The notes: generated by a model from the sequence alone, not told the origin. A stretch of 64,000 bases of DNA from Allosphingosinicella deserti (GCF_003012735.1 NZ_PXYI01000002.1:744001-808000), one strand, 5' to 3'; positions 43,025 to 50,770 are shown, counted from the first letter of the stretch. Made by a program: numbers and translations.

Positions 43025-44761
43025 CCAGGCGCGTGCCCATGTTTCGGCGTCGACCAGCTCCAGCACCCGCCGGAACCCGGCCCCCTGCGCGGGCCTGGGG
43101 TCGTCGAGGATACGCAGCGCCGCGGCAAGGTCGATGATGCCGTTCGCCGCCAGCATTCCGTCCGCCAGCATCGTGCGGATGGTGCTGCGGTGGGTCTCGA
43201 AGATGGCGGCGACGAAGCTGTCCGGCGTCCCCTTGGACCGACGCTGGACGATGGCGGCAGGCAGGTCTGAGGCGAAGGCCCGCCGCGCGACGATCCGGTT
43301 CCTGCCATTCTCGAACCAGAGCCAGCTCGGAACCGCAAGGCAGGTCTCGACAAGGGGTTGGGAAAGCAATGGGGCAACCGATGGCAGTGCGTCCTGCGGA
43401 TCGGTCGCCTCGACGAAGCTCTGCGCGAAGGCGAGCAGGCGCACATGCATCGCCTTGCCCGGTAGCGCGCCTTCGGGAAGATCGAGCCAGGGATGCTCGC
43501 GCGCCGGCTCGGCCGAAGCCAGTGCTTGCCGGGACAGGAAAGTCGCATCGGGCACGTGGCGGAGCGCCGGCTTGCCGAGCCATGCCCTTCTGACCGCATC
43601 GCTTGCGACAGCCCACAGGCTCGCCGGCGCGAGCTGGCTGATGTCGCCGACGGTCCGCAGGAAAGCCCGTCCCGGCCCGGCGACCAGCAAGCGGTCCGCG
43701 GCCGGACCGGAGGATTGCAGCGAGCAGAAGACATTGTCTCCCCCGCCGCCAGTGTAGACCGCCCCGTAACCGGCCCCAACGGAAGCCGCTTCGATCAGGC
43801 GCTTCGACTCCTGGACGAAGAGACGAACCGTCGGTCGGGGGAGGTGACGCGCGCCGGAGCGGGCGACATCGACCCGGGACACGTCACGTTGCGCCTCGAT
43901 CAGGGTCGTGCCGAGCTGCTCGCAGACGAGCCGCGCATAGGATCGTTCATCGCCCGTTTTTTCGCGCGTGACGAGTGTGAGAGCGTCGAATGCAGCCCCG
44001 GCATCGGCAAGGCAGGCGGCGACAACGGACGAGTCGAGCCCTCCGGACAGCAGGAGCAGGATCCGCTGCTGTTGCGATGCCCGCGCGGCAATGCAGGCGC
44101 GCGCGGAATCGCGTACCCGCTGAGCCGCTTCGTCCGGGTCATCGATCCGAGGGTGCACGCAGGACCAGGGTGTCCAGAGCGCCTCGGTCGCCGATGCGGT
44201 CGGCCCGAGGGTTAGCCGCTGACCGCCCTGCAACTCGCGCACGCCCTGAAGGCAGGTCTCCGCGCGCCTGGTGTCGCGGACCAGGAGGTGCTGGGCGACC
44301 TCTTCCCATGCGACCGCGGGCCTTAGCCCGCCGCAGGCGACGAGAAGGTCGATGTCGGAGGCGATCACGGTCGCGCCGGCCGTCTGGTAGACGTAGCAGG
44401 GCAATTCGCCCAGAGGCGCTCGAACGATCTCGATCACGCCCCCTGACGGCGGGACCAGGATCGCCACATAGGGGCCCCAATGATGCGCGATGAGACGCGT
44501 CCCGTGCGTGGCCGCGATCCGCGCCGCCTCGTCGGCGCCCACCTCCCGGAGGGCGCGGACGCCGTCGCGCCGGAACAGCGCTCCGAGGATGATCCCTTGC
44601 CCGTCGAGCTGGATGGGGGCGTCCTGAGCGCACGCGACCCAGGCACGGTCGCTGGTGAAGCAGAGCTTCAGGCCGGCGCCGCGCAGACCTTTCTCAAATC
44701 CCCGCTGCAGGTCCGGATCGAGGCGGCCCTTCGGGTGCAACAAGGCGGCGAAACGGCGCAT
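43013..44761 (-). CDS. Lasso-peptide macrolactam cyclase (C protein, asparagine-synthetase-like)
   Basis: 582-aa ATP-dependent enzyme that adenylates the Asp/Glu side chain at core position 8 or 9 and joins it to the new N-terminus. The N-terminal glutaminase-like domain lacks a Cys2 (MRRFAALLHPKG), as in lasso C proteins, so no amidotransfer. The PP-loop SGGLDSS is at residues 239-245, with further synthetase motifs (GDERSYARL, YTGGGGDNVF, FENGRNRIVARR). Its ATG shares one base with the stop of the B gene (TGATG), indicating coupled translation. Confidence 0.93.
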   Translation of the reverse strand: MRRFAALLHPKGRLDPDLQRGFEKGLRGAGLKLCFTSDRAWVACAQDAPIQLDGQGIILGALFRRDGVRALREVGADEAARIAATHGTRLIAHHWGPYVAILVPPSGGVIEIVRAPLGELPCYVYQTAGATVIASDIDLLVACGGLRPAVAWEEVAQHLLVRDTRRAETCLQGVRELQGGQRLTLGPTASATEALWTPWSCVHPRIDDPDEAAQRVRDSARACIAARASQQQRILLLLSGGLDSSVVAACLADAGAAFDALTLVTREKTGDERSYARLVCEQLGTTLIEAQRDVSRVDVARSGARHLPRPTVRLFVQESKRLIEAASVGAGYGAVYTGGGGDNVFCSLQSSGPAADRLLVAGPGRAFLRTVGDISQLAPASLWAVASDAVRRAWLGKPALRHVPDATFLSRQALASAEPAREHPWLDLPEGALPGKAMHVRLLAFAQSFVEATDPQDALPSVAPLLSQPLVETCLAVPSWLWFENGRNRIVARRAFASDLPAAIVQRRSKGTPDSFVAAIFETHRSTIRTMLADGMLAANGIIDLAAALRILDDPRPAQGAGFRRVLELVDAETWARAWSGR

Positions 44762-45420
44762 CACAGCGAAAGGACCGGCGTGTAGGTGTTGACGGTGTCG
44801 ACGCGGTCGTTGACCAGCCATGGGCCGGTCTGGACCCAGGCATGGGCGGCGAAGGGGCGCAAGCGCACGCCGATGATCAGGTCGGCGGGCAGGTTCCGCC
44901 TCCGGAAGAGCTGGGCTGCGGCGATCGAACGGATCAGGCATTGGTCATGCGAGCGCGCCAGCCGCGCGGTATATTCAAAGGCGGCGACCATGCCGCCAAG
45001 GCGCCTGACCGATACTTCGTCGGCTTCGCTTTTTCTTTCGGCAAGCCTGCATAAGGTTGCGTGAAGGCCGCGGCGGCGAAGCGACCGGCGCGCCAGCGCG
45101 AGTGCCGCGGTGGCGGCGGCCACGTCGCGGATGCGGATGCGTGCGCCGGCCTCATCAAGCAGGCTGCCGGTCGGAGGGTCGGGCGGCAAAAAGGGGCATG
45201 GCACCTGATCGCTCCCCGTCTCGACGAGGAGCCCGGATCGAAGCAGCCCGGCGAGAGCAGCGCCCTCGCCCTGCGCAGGGGCCCGCCGGACGATCAGCGA
45301 CCGGAAGGCCGCCTCACCGTCCAACCCGAGGCAGAAATAGCGGTCTGCAATCGTGTCGAGGAACAGAAGCCGGCCGCCAACGTCGCAGAACGAAATACCG
45401 GTGCGGAGAACATAGCCCAT
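44761..45420 (-). CDS. Lasso-peptide B protein: leader-binding domain plus leader peptidase
   Basis: 219-aa fusion. Residues 1-75 form a PqqD/RRE-like leader-recognition domain (TGISFCDVGGRLLFLDTIADRY, GLLRSGLL). Residues 100-219 are a transglutaminase-like Cys protease (PF13471 type): Cys161 in DQCLIRSIAAA, His193 in AAHAWVQTGP and Asp205/Asp208 in NDRVDTV. It would bind the leader and cut after precursor residue 18. Single-protein B fusions of this kind are typical of proteobacterial lasso clusters. Confidence 0.92.
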   Translation of the reverse strand: MGYVLRTGISFCDVGGRLLFLDTIADRYFCLGLDGEAAFRSLIVRRAPAQGEGAALAGLLRSGLLVETGSDQVPCPFLPPDPPTGSLLDEAGARIRIRDVAAATAALALARRSLRRRGLHATLCRLAERKSEADEVSVRRLGGMVAAFEYTARLARSHDQCLIRSIAAAQLFRRRNLPADLIIGVRLRPFAAHAWVQTGPWLVNDRVDTVNTYTPVLSL

Positions 45421-45438
45421 GGCCCGTGTCCGGCGAGT

Positions 45439-45462
45439 GGCGCGCGGCAGGAACCGCGCGCC
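45439..45462 (-). promoter_or_regulatory. Intercistronic hairpin between precursor and B genes
   Basis: GGCGCGCGG / CCGCGCGCC, a perfect 9-bp GC stem with a six-base loop, in the 48-bp gap between the precursor stop and B start. Such hairpins can terminate most transcripts after the precursor gene or protect its mRNA, giving more precursor than enzyme. Confidence 0.75.
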
Positions 45463-45468
45463 GACCCT

Positions 45469-45588
45469 TCAGTCGTCGGACAGGCCGGTTTCGAACTGGC
45501 CGAGCTGCTCGTCGACGGGGATGCCGCCGGCGCCCAGGGTTTCGACGCTGGCCGCGCCGAGGTCGATGATCTGGTCTTCGCGTTCCAT
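45469..45588 (-). CDS. Lasso-peptide precursor (A), 39 aa
   Basis: Short gene found by translating the region upstream of B; CAGGAG lies 6 bp before ATG 45588. Leader: residues 1-18, MEREDQIIDLGAASVETL, with the conserved Thr at position -2. Core: residues 19-39, beginning GAGGIPVDE and ending GLSDD, 21 residues. Core Gly1 is the required N-terminus; Asp8 and Glu9 are both placed for an 8- or 9-residue ring. The acidic L-S-D-D end and overall style recall the sphingonodin and astexin group. The exact ring residue cannot be decided from sequence. Confidence 0.9.
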   Translation of the reverse strand: MEREDQIIDLGAASVETLGAGGIPVDEQLGQFETGLSDD

Positions 45589-45702
45589 GACACACTCCTG
45601 TGAGCTGCTGCGGACTTTCGCAGCCCCTGGAGAGTATGACGCCTCTGCCGCTATCCGAATTTTATATGGATTCTATATCGGGATTGTTTGGACGGCTGGC
45701 CT
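45589..45702 (-). promoter_or_regulatory. Promoter and leader region of the lasso biosynthetic genes
   Basis: 114 bp between the GntR gene stop and the precursor start. It holds an AT-rich stretch (on the coding strand GATATAGAATCCATATAAAA, flanked by CCGA/TCGG arms), the best promoter candidate in this GC-rich region, and a 5' leader hairpin GCTGCG-AAAGTC-CGCAGC (45607-45624), 6-bp perfect stem, just upstream of the precursor RBS. Confidence 0.5.
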
Positions 45703-46311
45703 TCATTGCGTCCGGTAAACGCCTCGCACGATCTCGGCCGCGGCGCGGCGCCGGCGGCGATGGTAGCGCCCGACGAGACGCTTGAGTGCCTCGCGCTCCT
45801 CGCTCGCGACGGCGGCCGCGACGCCGGCCAGCTCCTCTTCGACGGCATCGAGGACATGCGCCTCGATCGTCCGCACCGCGTGCAGGCGGGCGTTGAGCCG
45901 GTCTATCGCGCGGACATGCTCGCCATTGGGGGACCGACAGGCGATCGCCAGGAAGACGTGGCCGACCCGCTCAGCCAGCGGACGTTCCGCGGCAGGCCGG
46001 TCGGCACCCGCTTGCAAGGGGGAGCGCGGCCATGCCCTGATCGAGAGTGCGAGCAGGTCGGCCGACCAGTCATAGAGGTCCTGCAAGCCGGGCGCGTCGA
46101 TGGACGGAAGGTGGAATCCCCCGCCCATCCGGGTTTCGACCAGCCCCTCGCCGGTCAGCCGGTGGAGCGAATCGCGCACCGGCGTCACGCTCGACGACAA
46201 GGTCGCGGCAAGGGCGTTCGGGTCGAGCCGGTCGCCGGGCCGGAATTCCCGGCCCATGATCCGGGCCTTGAGCGCTTCATGGACGCGCTCCGCGGTAGGC
46301 CCCGAGTTCAT
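45703..46311 (-). CDS. GntR-family transcriptional regulator
   Basis: 202-aa regulator. N-terminal winged HTH: AERVHEALKARIMGREFRPGDRLDPNALAATL followed by TPVRDSLHRLTGEGLVE (quoted in parts), the GntR signature. The C-terminal domain is all-helical, FCD-like but divergent. It overlaps the dioxygenase stop by 4 bp (ATGA) and lies directly upstream of the lasso promoter region, so it may regulate the lasso genes, the operon containing it, or both. Confidence 0.87.
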   Translation of the reverse strand: MNSGPTAERVHEALKARIMGREFRPGDRLDPNALAATLSSSVTPVRDSLHRLTGEGLVETRMGGGFHLPSIDAPGLQDLYDWSADLLALSIRAWPRSPLQAGADRPAAERPLAERVGHVFLAIACRSPNGEHVRAIDRLNARLHAVRTIEAHVLDAVEEELAGVAAAVASEEREALKRLVGRYHRRRRRAAAEIVRGVYRTQ

Positions 46312-47189
46312 GATGCAGGGCGCCGCGCGTTCGAATAGGCCTCGACCATCTGCTGCTGGTCGGGGCGAAGCGCATCGATCGCGCCCAGCGGGCGATCGAA
46401 GCCGTCGCCGAGCAGGACCGAGGGGCATTGGCCTTCGTAATTGCCGAGATTGGGTCGGTGCTGCCGATAGCCGACGAGCGCTGCGAGCTCCGGCGGGAAG
46501 TGTCGCGCGACCGCGGGCGGATAGGCCAGCCACTGATTCTCGTAGGGCTTCAGCCAGCCGAGCGAATAACCGACCACGATGCCGCGCCGGACCTCGCCGC
46601 TGCGGTTGGAGCCGGCCCCGTGGAGGGTCGAACCGAGGAACAGAAGGGCCGAGCCGGGCTGCATCTCGGCGGCAAGCGGACCTTCCGGGGGCTCGGGTGC
46701 GAGCGCGCGTGGGCCGTGGCTGCCGGGCCAGACCAGAGTCGCTCCATTTTCTTTGGTGAACGGCGTCAGCGGCCACATCACGTTCACCAGATATTCGATC
46801 TGCCCGACGGGCCCTCGCCACATATCCTGGTCGCGATGGGGAAGCTGGGCGGGCGCACCGGGATGCACTGCGATCGCCTGCGTGGTGTTGAGCTGGATGC
46901 GGTCGCACCATGGGGTGAGCAATCCTTCGACGATGGCGAGGATCAAAGGATGCTGAACCAGCGACGCCGACAGCGCCGATCGAATGAGCAGGCGGCCAAA
47001 CCTTTTTGTCGTCGTTCCGTAGAAGCTGCCCTGCCCGAACGGGGTGCAGGCGAAGGGCTCGGCGAGATCCTGGTCGAGCGCCGCGACGGTGGATGACGGC
47101 AGGGCATCGGGGATGATGCAAAAGCCCTGGCCAGCGAGCGCGCTTGCATGAAGGTCGACTTTACCGGCCATCTCGAGGACATCACGCAT
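46308..47189 (-). CDS. Phytanoyl-CoA dioxygenase (PhyH) family Fe(II)/2-oxoglutarate enzyme
   Basis: 293-aa oxygenase with the double-stranded beta-helix metal triad: His118 and Asp120 in LPHRDQDMW and His190 in STLHGAGSN, plus the 2-oxoglutarate Arg in VRRGIVVGYSL. ENGATLVWPGSHGPRA is a strong PhyH signature. It is 17 bp downstream of luxI, so likely co-expressed with it. Candidate substrates are an acyl-homoserine lactone, its acyl precursor or another small metabolite; hydroxylation of the lasso peptide is also possible. None is shown by the sequence. Confidence 0.87.
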   Translation of the reverse strand: MRDVLEMAGKVDLHASALAGQGFCIIPDALPSSTVAALDQDLAEPFACTPFGQGSFYGTTTKRFGRLLIRSALSASLVQHPLILAIVEGLLTPWCDRIQLNTTQAIAVHPGAPAQLPHRDQDMWRGPVGQIEYLVNVMWPLTPFTKENGATLVWPGSHGPRALAPEPPEGPLAAEMQPGSALLFLGSTLHGAGSNRSGEVRRGIVVGYSLGWLKPYENQWLAYPPAVARHFPPELAALVGYRQHRPNLGNYEGQCPSVLLGDGFDRPLGAIDALRPDQQQMVEAYSNARRPAS

Positions 47190-47206
47190 CTTGCCTCTCC
47201 TTTCGC

Positions 47207-47824
47207 TCAGGCCGCGAGGCGGCGCTCGCCCGCCGGAACCGGCATTGCCCTGATGCCTGCGGCTGCAAGCAGTCCGGGCGTCTCGGGCGTGATCTCGATC
47301 CGCAGCGCCGCGAGCATCCTGCGTTCGATCATGCGCGGCAGACCGAGCGGCCTGCAGCGCCAGCCGAACGCCAGGATCTGCTGGAACCAGCCGATCTCGG
47401 CGACCGCGCTGTAGGCCGTGATCCCGCGAGCAAGGGCATGCTCCACCAGCCCCGCGACCAAGGTGTCGCGGACGATGCGGCGTCCCGAGGCGGTGAGCCC
47501 CCGGTCGAGGCAGAAGCGTGTCACCTCGAACATGTCCGGGCCACGCGGCACGGCGGCAGCGCAGAGCTCGGGGTAGAGACTGCCAAGGATGTGCGGACGC
47601 GTGGTCGGCAGCAGGCGTGCCGAGCCGAGATGACGTGCGTCATCGTCCAGGAGGATCAGATAAGTGGCATGGACGTCGTCGAACTGGTCCACCTCGAAGG
47701 TGCCCCCGAGGACCGGAACGTCCCATTTGAGCAGGTCGACGAAGACGGATTTGCGCGCGCGAAACATCGCGCCGAGCGCTTCGTCGGACTCCGGGTGCCC
47801 GGCAGATCGCAGCAGATGCAGCAT
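47207..47824 (-). CDS. LuxI-type acyl-homoserine-lactone synthase
   Basis: 205-aa autoinducer synthase. All invariant positions of the family are visible: Arg24, Phe28, Trp34 (FRARKSVFVDLLKWDV), Glu44, Asp46, Asp49 (FEVDQFDD), Arg70 (ARLLPTTRPHIL), and Glu100/Arg103 (FEVTRFCLDRG). It would make an acyl-HSL from SAM and acyl-ACP or acyl-CoA. The ATG at 47824 has AGGGAGC upstream. It follows luxR on the same strand with a 77-bp gap that contains a 20-bp dyad. Confidence 0.93.
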   Translation of the reverse strand: MLHLLRSAGHPESDEALGAMFRARKSVFVDLLKWDVPVLGGTFEVDQFDDVHATYLILLDDDARHLGSARLLPTTRPHILGSLYPELCAAAVPRGPDMFEVTRFCLDRGLTASGRRIVRDTLVAGLVEHALARGITAYSAVAEIGWFQQILAFGWRCRPLGLPRMIERRMLAALRIEITPETPGLLAAAGIRAMPVPAGERRLAA

Positions 47825-47881
47825 GTTTGTCGCTCCCTGACGTTGATCCGCCAAGGGTCGCGCAAAGGGCGCCGGCGCCGC

Positions 47882-47901
47882 TATCCCGGAAAAGGGGGAT
47901 A
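47882..47901. promoter_or_regulatory. Lux-box-like 20-bp dyad upstream of luxI
   Basis: TATCCCGGAAAAGGGGGATA: six-base arms TATCCC/GGGATA around an 8-bp spacer, 20 bp in all, the size of canonical lux boxes. It occupies the luxR-luxI gap, 57 bp upstream of the luxI start, and ends where the luxR stop begins. The bases differ from classical lux boxes, so binding is inference. Confidence 0.5.
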
Positions 47902-48654
47902 TCAGCGGCGAAAGAGATCGGTGAAGGTCAGCGTTCCGTCGAACAGAGTCTGGACCACCAGCAATGTCCGCTTGTTCACTCCATGCCGCTCGCAGGCCTG
48001 CCTGACATGGCAAGCAACCGTTTCTTCGCTGATGCCGAGGATCTGCGCGGCCTCCCAGTCGCTTTTGCCCCGCCCGACCAGGAGCGCGCAATCGCGCTGC
48101 CGATCCGTCAGGGCGGGCGGGCGGGGATCCTGCAGGCGGCCGCGCCCCGTCCACAGGCGCCGCGCTGCCTCGAACGCGAAGATGCCGGCGAGCTGGGCGA
48201 GGGGGAGCATCAATTCGGGCATGGGGCGGCCCGCCTGGTTCGCGAACGAGCAGGACCCGCGCGCCTCGCCGGGGACGTTCGCGGGCACGGTGAAGCCGTC
48301 GCCGAGGCCTTGCTCGCGCCCGAGCCGAAGCAGCCTAAGGTCGGCGGCCGTGAGCGGTATCATCATGGCCATGCTGGACCAGCAGAAACCCTTGCTGGTG
48401 ACATGGCTGGCTCTGTGCACCGGGTCCGAGAGCCCGAGCACATTCGCATCATAATAATCCGCCCATTGTGCGGGATAATTGTGCAGGCGGATTGCCGTGC
48501 CGCGCGCCGCGAGGATGTCGACATGGTGGGTGAGCGCAAAATATTGGAACCCCAGTTCCTCGGTGACTGCCGCCATCGCCGCTGCAAGATCGTCGGGTGT
48601 GGCGGACGCCTCGACAAGATGCAGGAACCGCATCGCCATTGCGTGCATGCCCAT
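47902..48654 (-). CDS. LuxR-type quorum-sensing regulator
   Basis: 250-aa regulator. The N-terminal autoinducer-binding domain keeps the ligand-contact pattern of TraR/LuxR: Trp64 and Tyr67/68 (PAQWADYYDAN), Asp77-Pro78 (GLSDPVHRAS) and Trp92 (KGFCWSSM). The C-terminal LuxR HTH reads LTDRQRDCALLVGRGKSDWE and ILGISEETVACHVRQACERH. Start chosen at 48654; the frame is open to 48699 but those 15 residues are Arg-rich and unlike the family. It is divergent from the DUF2285 activator gene, as expected for an ICE control region. Confidence 0.92.
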   Translation of the reverse strand: MGMHAMAMRFLHLVEASATPDDLAAAMAAVTEELGFQYFALTHHVDILAARGTAIRLHNYPAQWADYYDANVLGLSDPVHRASHVTSKGFCWSSMAMMIPLTAADLRLLRLGREQGLGDGFTVPANVPGEARGSCSFANQAGRPMPELMLPLAQLAGIFAFEAARRLWTGRGRLQDPRPPALTDRQRDCALLVGRGKSDWEAAQILGISEETVACHVRQACERHGVNKRTLLVVQTLFDGTLTFTDLFRR

Positions 48655-48914
48655 CGGGCCGTGTCGCGACCGCCGGCGGCGTCTCAAGCCACCGGGCATC
48701 CGGCGATCGCCCTTTCCAGTGCGTGTGGGCCGGATGACGGGTTCTCAGGCCGGCATCCGGCGAGTCCGGAGATGGCCGCTCGATACCACACGCGTAACGA
48801 CAGAAAAAGTGGTGGGGCGCGGCGGACCAGGCGCAGATATCTCCAAGATGGTGCGGCATGGGATCTTGCCATTCTTCTTGAAGTGCGGACCGGAGAGCCG
48901 TCGGAGCAGCGGGA
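48655..48914. promoter_or_regulatory. Divergent control region between luxR and the excision activator
   Basis: 260 bp containing CATCCGGCGA at 48697-48706 and again at 48754-48763, and an inverted CCGGATG at 48730-48736. The three related half-sites between divergent promoters look like regulator-binding sites. No gene is seen in it. Confidence 0.45.
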
Positions 48915-49713
48915 ATGAGCCTCGACGAGTCCGCAGGTGCAAGTCGCGACTGGCGGGAAGGGACGCGCTACGTGCGACTGCGGGGTATCGACCGTGCCGG
49001 GCTCATGTGGGAATGGCTTCGCCGGGATCCGGCTTATGCGGCCTGGCAGGTGCGCGCGAGCACGGCGACCGGCGGAGAGCGCGGGTCAAGCGAGGACGAT
49101 CCACTCACCTGGGGGCTGCACTTTCGCGGAGCATCCGGATCGCGAGGCAACCGCGGCCCGGATCCTCTGGCATGCGGATCTCGATCCGGGCACCATCCCG
49201 ATTACGGCCTCTCCTGCGGATCCAAGGGATCCGGAAAGTCTCCACCTTGCTTGGATCGCACCCTGGCTCACGATCGTATCGGATAGCGTCGGACACGAGC
49301 ATGTCGTGCTCTCCGACGGATGGCACCACATCCGCCTCGACGTCGACAAAGGGCGGCTGACGGGCAACGAGGCGGTGATGCTTCGATATGAGATGCGGGG
49401 CATGGTTTCTGCCCAGGCACGGCTGTTGCCGCTGCGCCGCTTCCTCCATGTCGCCCGCTATCGACGCTTTGCGCGGTCACTGTTTCCGCCCGATGCCCGC
49501 ATCGGCCGCTTGATCGATATGCTCCGCGTGCACGACGCCTTGAAGGCGGGCGCGAGCCAGCGTGAGATCGGCGAGGCGCTGTTCGGGGCAGGGCGGATCG
49601 CGAGCGATTGGAACGGCGGGTCGGACTCGCTGCGGTCACGGGTTCGGCGGCTCGTGCGCGAAGCACGGGCAATGGCCCGGGGAGGTTATCGCGACCTCAT
49701 GCGTCGAAGGTGA
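48915..49713 (+). CDS. FseA-like ICE excision activator (DUF2285), expressed by +1 frameshift
   Basis: Two frames together encode one DUF6499-DUF2285-type protein of about 265 aa. The first frame (48915-49124) reads WREGTRYVRLRGIDRAGLMW up to WGLHF. The match then continues one base forward (49126-49713) with AEHPDREATAARILWHADLD and on to the DUF2285 helical part (RIGRLIDMLRVHDALKAGAS). The junction CAC-TTT-C-GCG is a credible +1 slippery site: tRNA-Phe can slip from TTT to TTC. In ICEMlSymR7A the homologous msi172-msi171 pair is fused by programmed +1 frameshifting to give FseA, which activates the excisionase gene. A disabling mutation or sequencing error is the alternative. Confidence 0.8.
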
Positions 49714-49989
49714 TAGGTGCAATTCTTCATCGGGTCGAAGTCTGCTCCACGAAGGGCGTGAAGCGCACCCGACACTGGCCAATGCGGGTATTGCTCGCGA
49801 CCGGTGAGGGCGGGCGCGAGCTCCCGTCGACCCTGCCGATCGGGCGAACCAACCCGGGTGAATTCGGGCGCGCCGGGGTCGAAATCGCAGGCGCCCGTTT
49901 CCGACCCTCCCGGATCCCGCTCGATCGGTTCAAGCCGTACCGGTCGGTGCAAGGATGCGCCGCGCATTGGGAGCGATCCGGTGAACGAA

Positions 49990-50205
49990 ATGGCCAGTCG
50001 CGCGCAGGCCGCCTGTGAGGCCTGTCCCTTCCTGACCGCCAAGCAGGCAGCCTTCCATCTCGGGCTGAGCTGCTGGACGCTGAAGCGGTTCCGCCGTGCC
50101 GGCACCGGGCCAAGGTGCCGCCTCCATGGCCGGACCTGGCGCTACCACATCGACGATATCGAATCCTGGTCGGCCGGCCAGGTGCGGGCAGGGAATCATG
50201 GCTGA
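49990..50205 (+). CDS. RdfS-like excisionase / HTH protein
   Basis: 71-aa DNA-binding protein: FLTAKQAAFHLGLSCWTLKR, then RRAGTGPRCRLHGRTWRYHI, the helix-turn-helix and wing of the AlpA/Xis family. It sits between the FseA-like activator and traF, the place occupied by rdfS in alphaproteobacterial ICEs. Start at ATG 49990; a GTG at 49981 is possible. The 276-bp gap upstream is the expected target of the activator. Confidence 0.78.
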   Translation: MASRAQAACEACPFLTAKQAAFHLGLSCWTLKRFRRAGTGPRCRLHGRTWRYHIDDIESWSAGQVRAGNHG

Positions 50206-50770
50206 GCGCCGGGACCTGCCGCTCTTCGCCTGGGGTGACAGCCTCCGCGCCGCGCGGTCCAGGCGCAAGCTGCTGTGGAGTCGCTGCGCGGTCGTGGCCG
50301 TCGGTATCGTCGGTCTTGGCGGCACGATCATGCTGCCGCCTCCGCCTCGGCTGGTCTGGAACGTCAGCGCGAGCGCGCCGATCGGTCTTTATGTCGTGGC
50401 GCCCGGGCAGCAGCCCGGGCGCGGCGACATGGTCGTGGCCTGGCCTCCGGCCGCGGCGCGGGATCTTGCCGCCCGCCGGGGCTATCTCGCCGCAAACGTG
50501 CCGCTGGTGAAGCGGGTTGCGGCCGTCGAGGGCGATACGATCTGCGCGTCCGGGCAGAGCGTGCGGGTGAACGGCGCACCGGTCGCGCTGCGCCTGACCG
50601 CCGACGCCGCCGGGCGGCCGCTACCTCGCTGGGACGGCTGCGTGCGGCTTGCGCGCGGGATGATCTTCCTGCTCATGGCGCGGAGCACGGGCTCGTTCGA
50701 CGGGCGCTATTTCGGGCCGACGCTCGCCAGCGATGTCATCGGGAAGGCAAGCCTCACATGGCGTCGTTGA
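50198..50770 (+). CDS. traF: TraF-type S26 signal peptidase (conjugation)
   Basis: 190-aa membrane-anchored peptidase that matures conjugative pilin. Basic N-terminus, one membrane helix (AVVAVGIVGLGGTIML), nucleophile Ser59 in NVSASAPIGLYVV and general-base Lys105 in VPLVKRVAAVEGD. The S-x-P-x-G-x-Y motif is that of TraF rather than LepB. Overlaps the HTH gene by 8 bp and the transglycosylase gene by 13 bp. Confidence 0.88.
   Translation: MAERRDLPLFAWGDSLRAARSRRKLLWSRCAVVAVGIVGLGGTIMLPPPPRLVWNVSASAPIGLYVVAPGQQPGRGDMVVAWPPAAARDLAARRGYLAANVPLVKRVAAVEGDTICASGQSVRVNGAPVALRLTADAAGRPLPRWDGCVRLARGMIFLLMARSTGSFDGRYFGPTLASDVIGKASLTWRR

Noticed and set aside
48915..49286. Treating the two halves of the DUF2285 locus as two independent genes
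   Set aside because: Each half alone ends or begins mid-domain; the protein match crosses the frame boundary exactly at TTT-C, so a single frameshifted product fits better.
49714..49989. Short plus-strand frames between the excision activator and the HTH gene
   Set aside because: Composition is not protein-like and the interval is the expected regulatory region of the excisionase-type gene.
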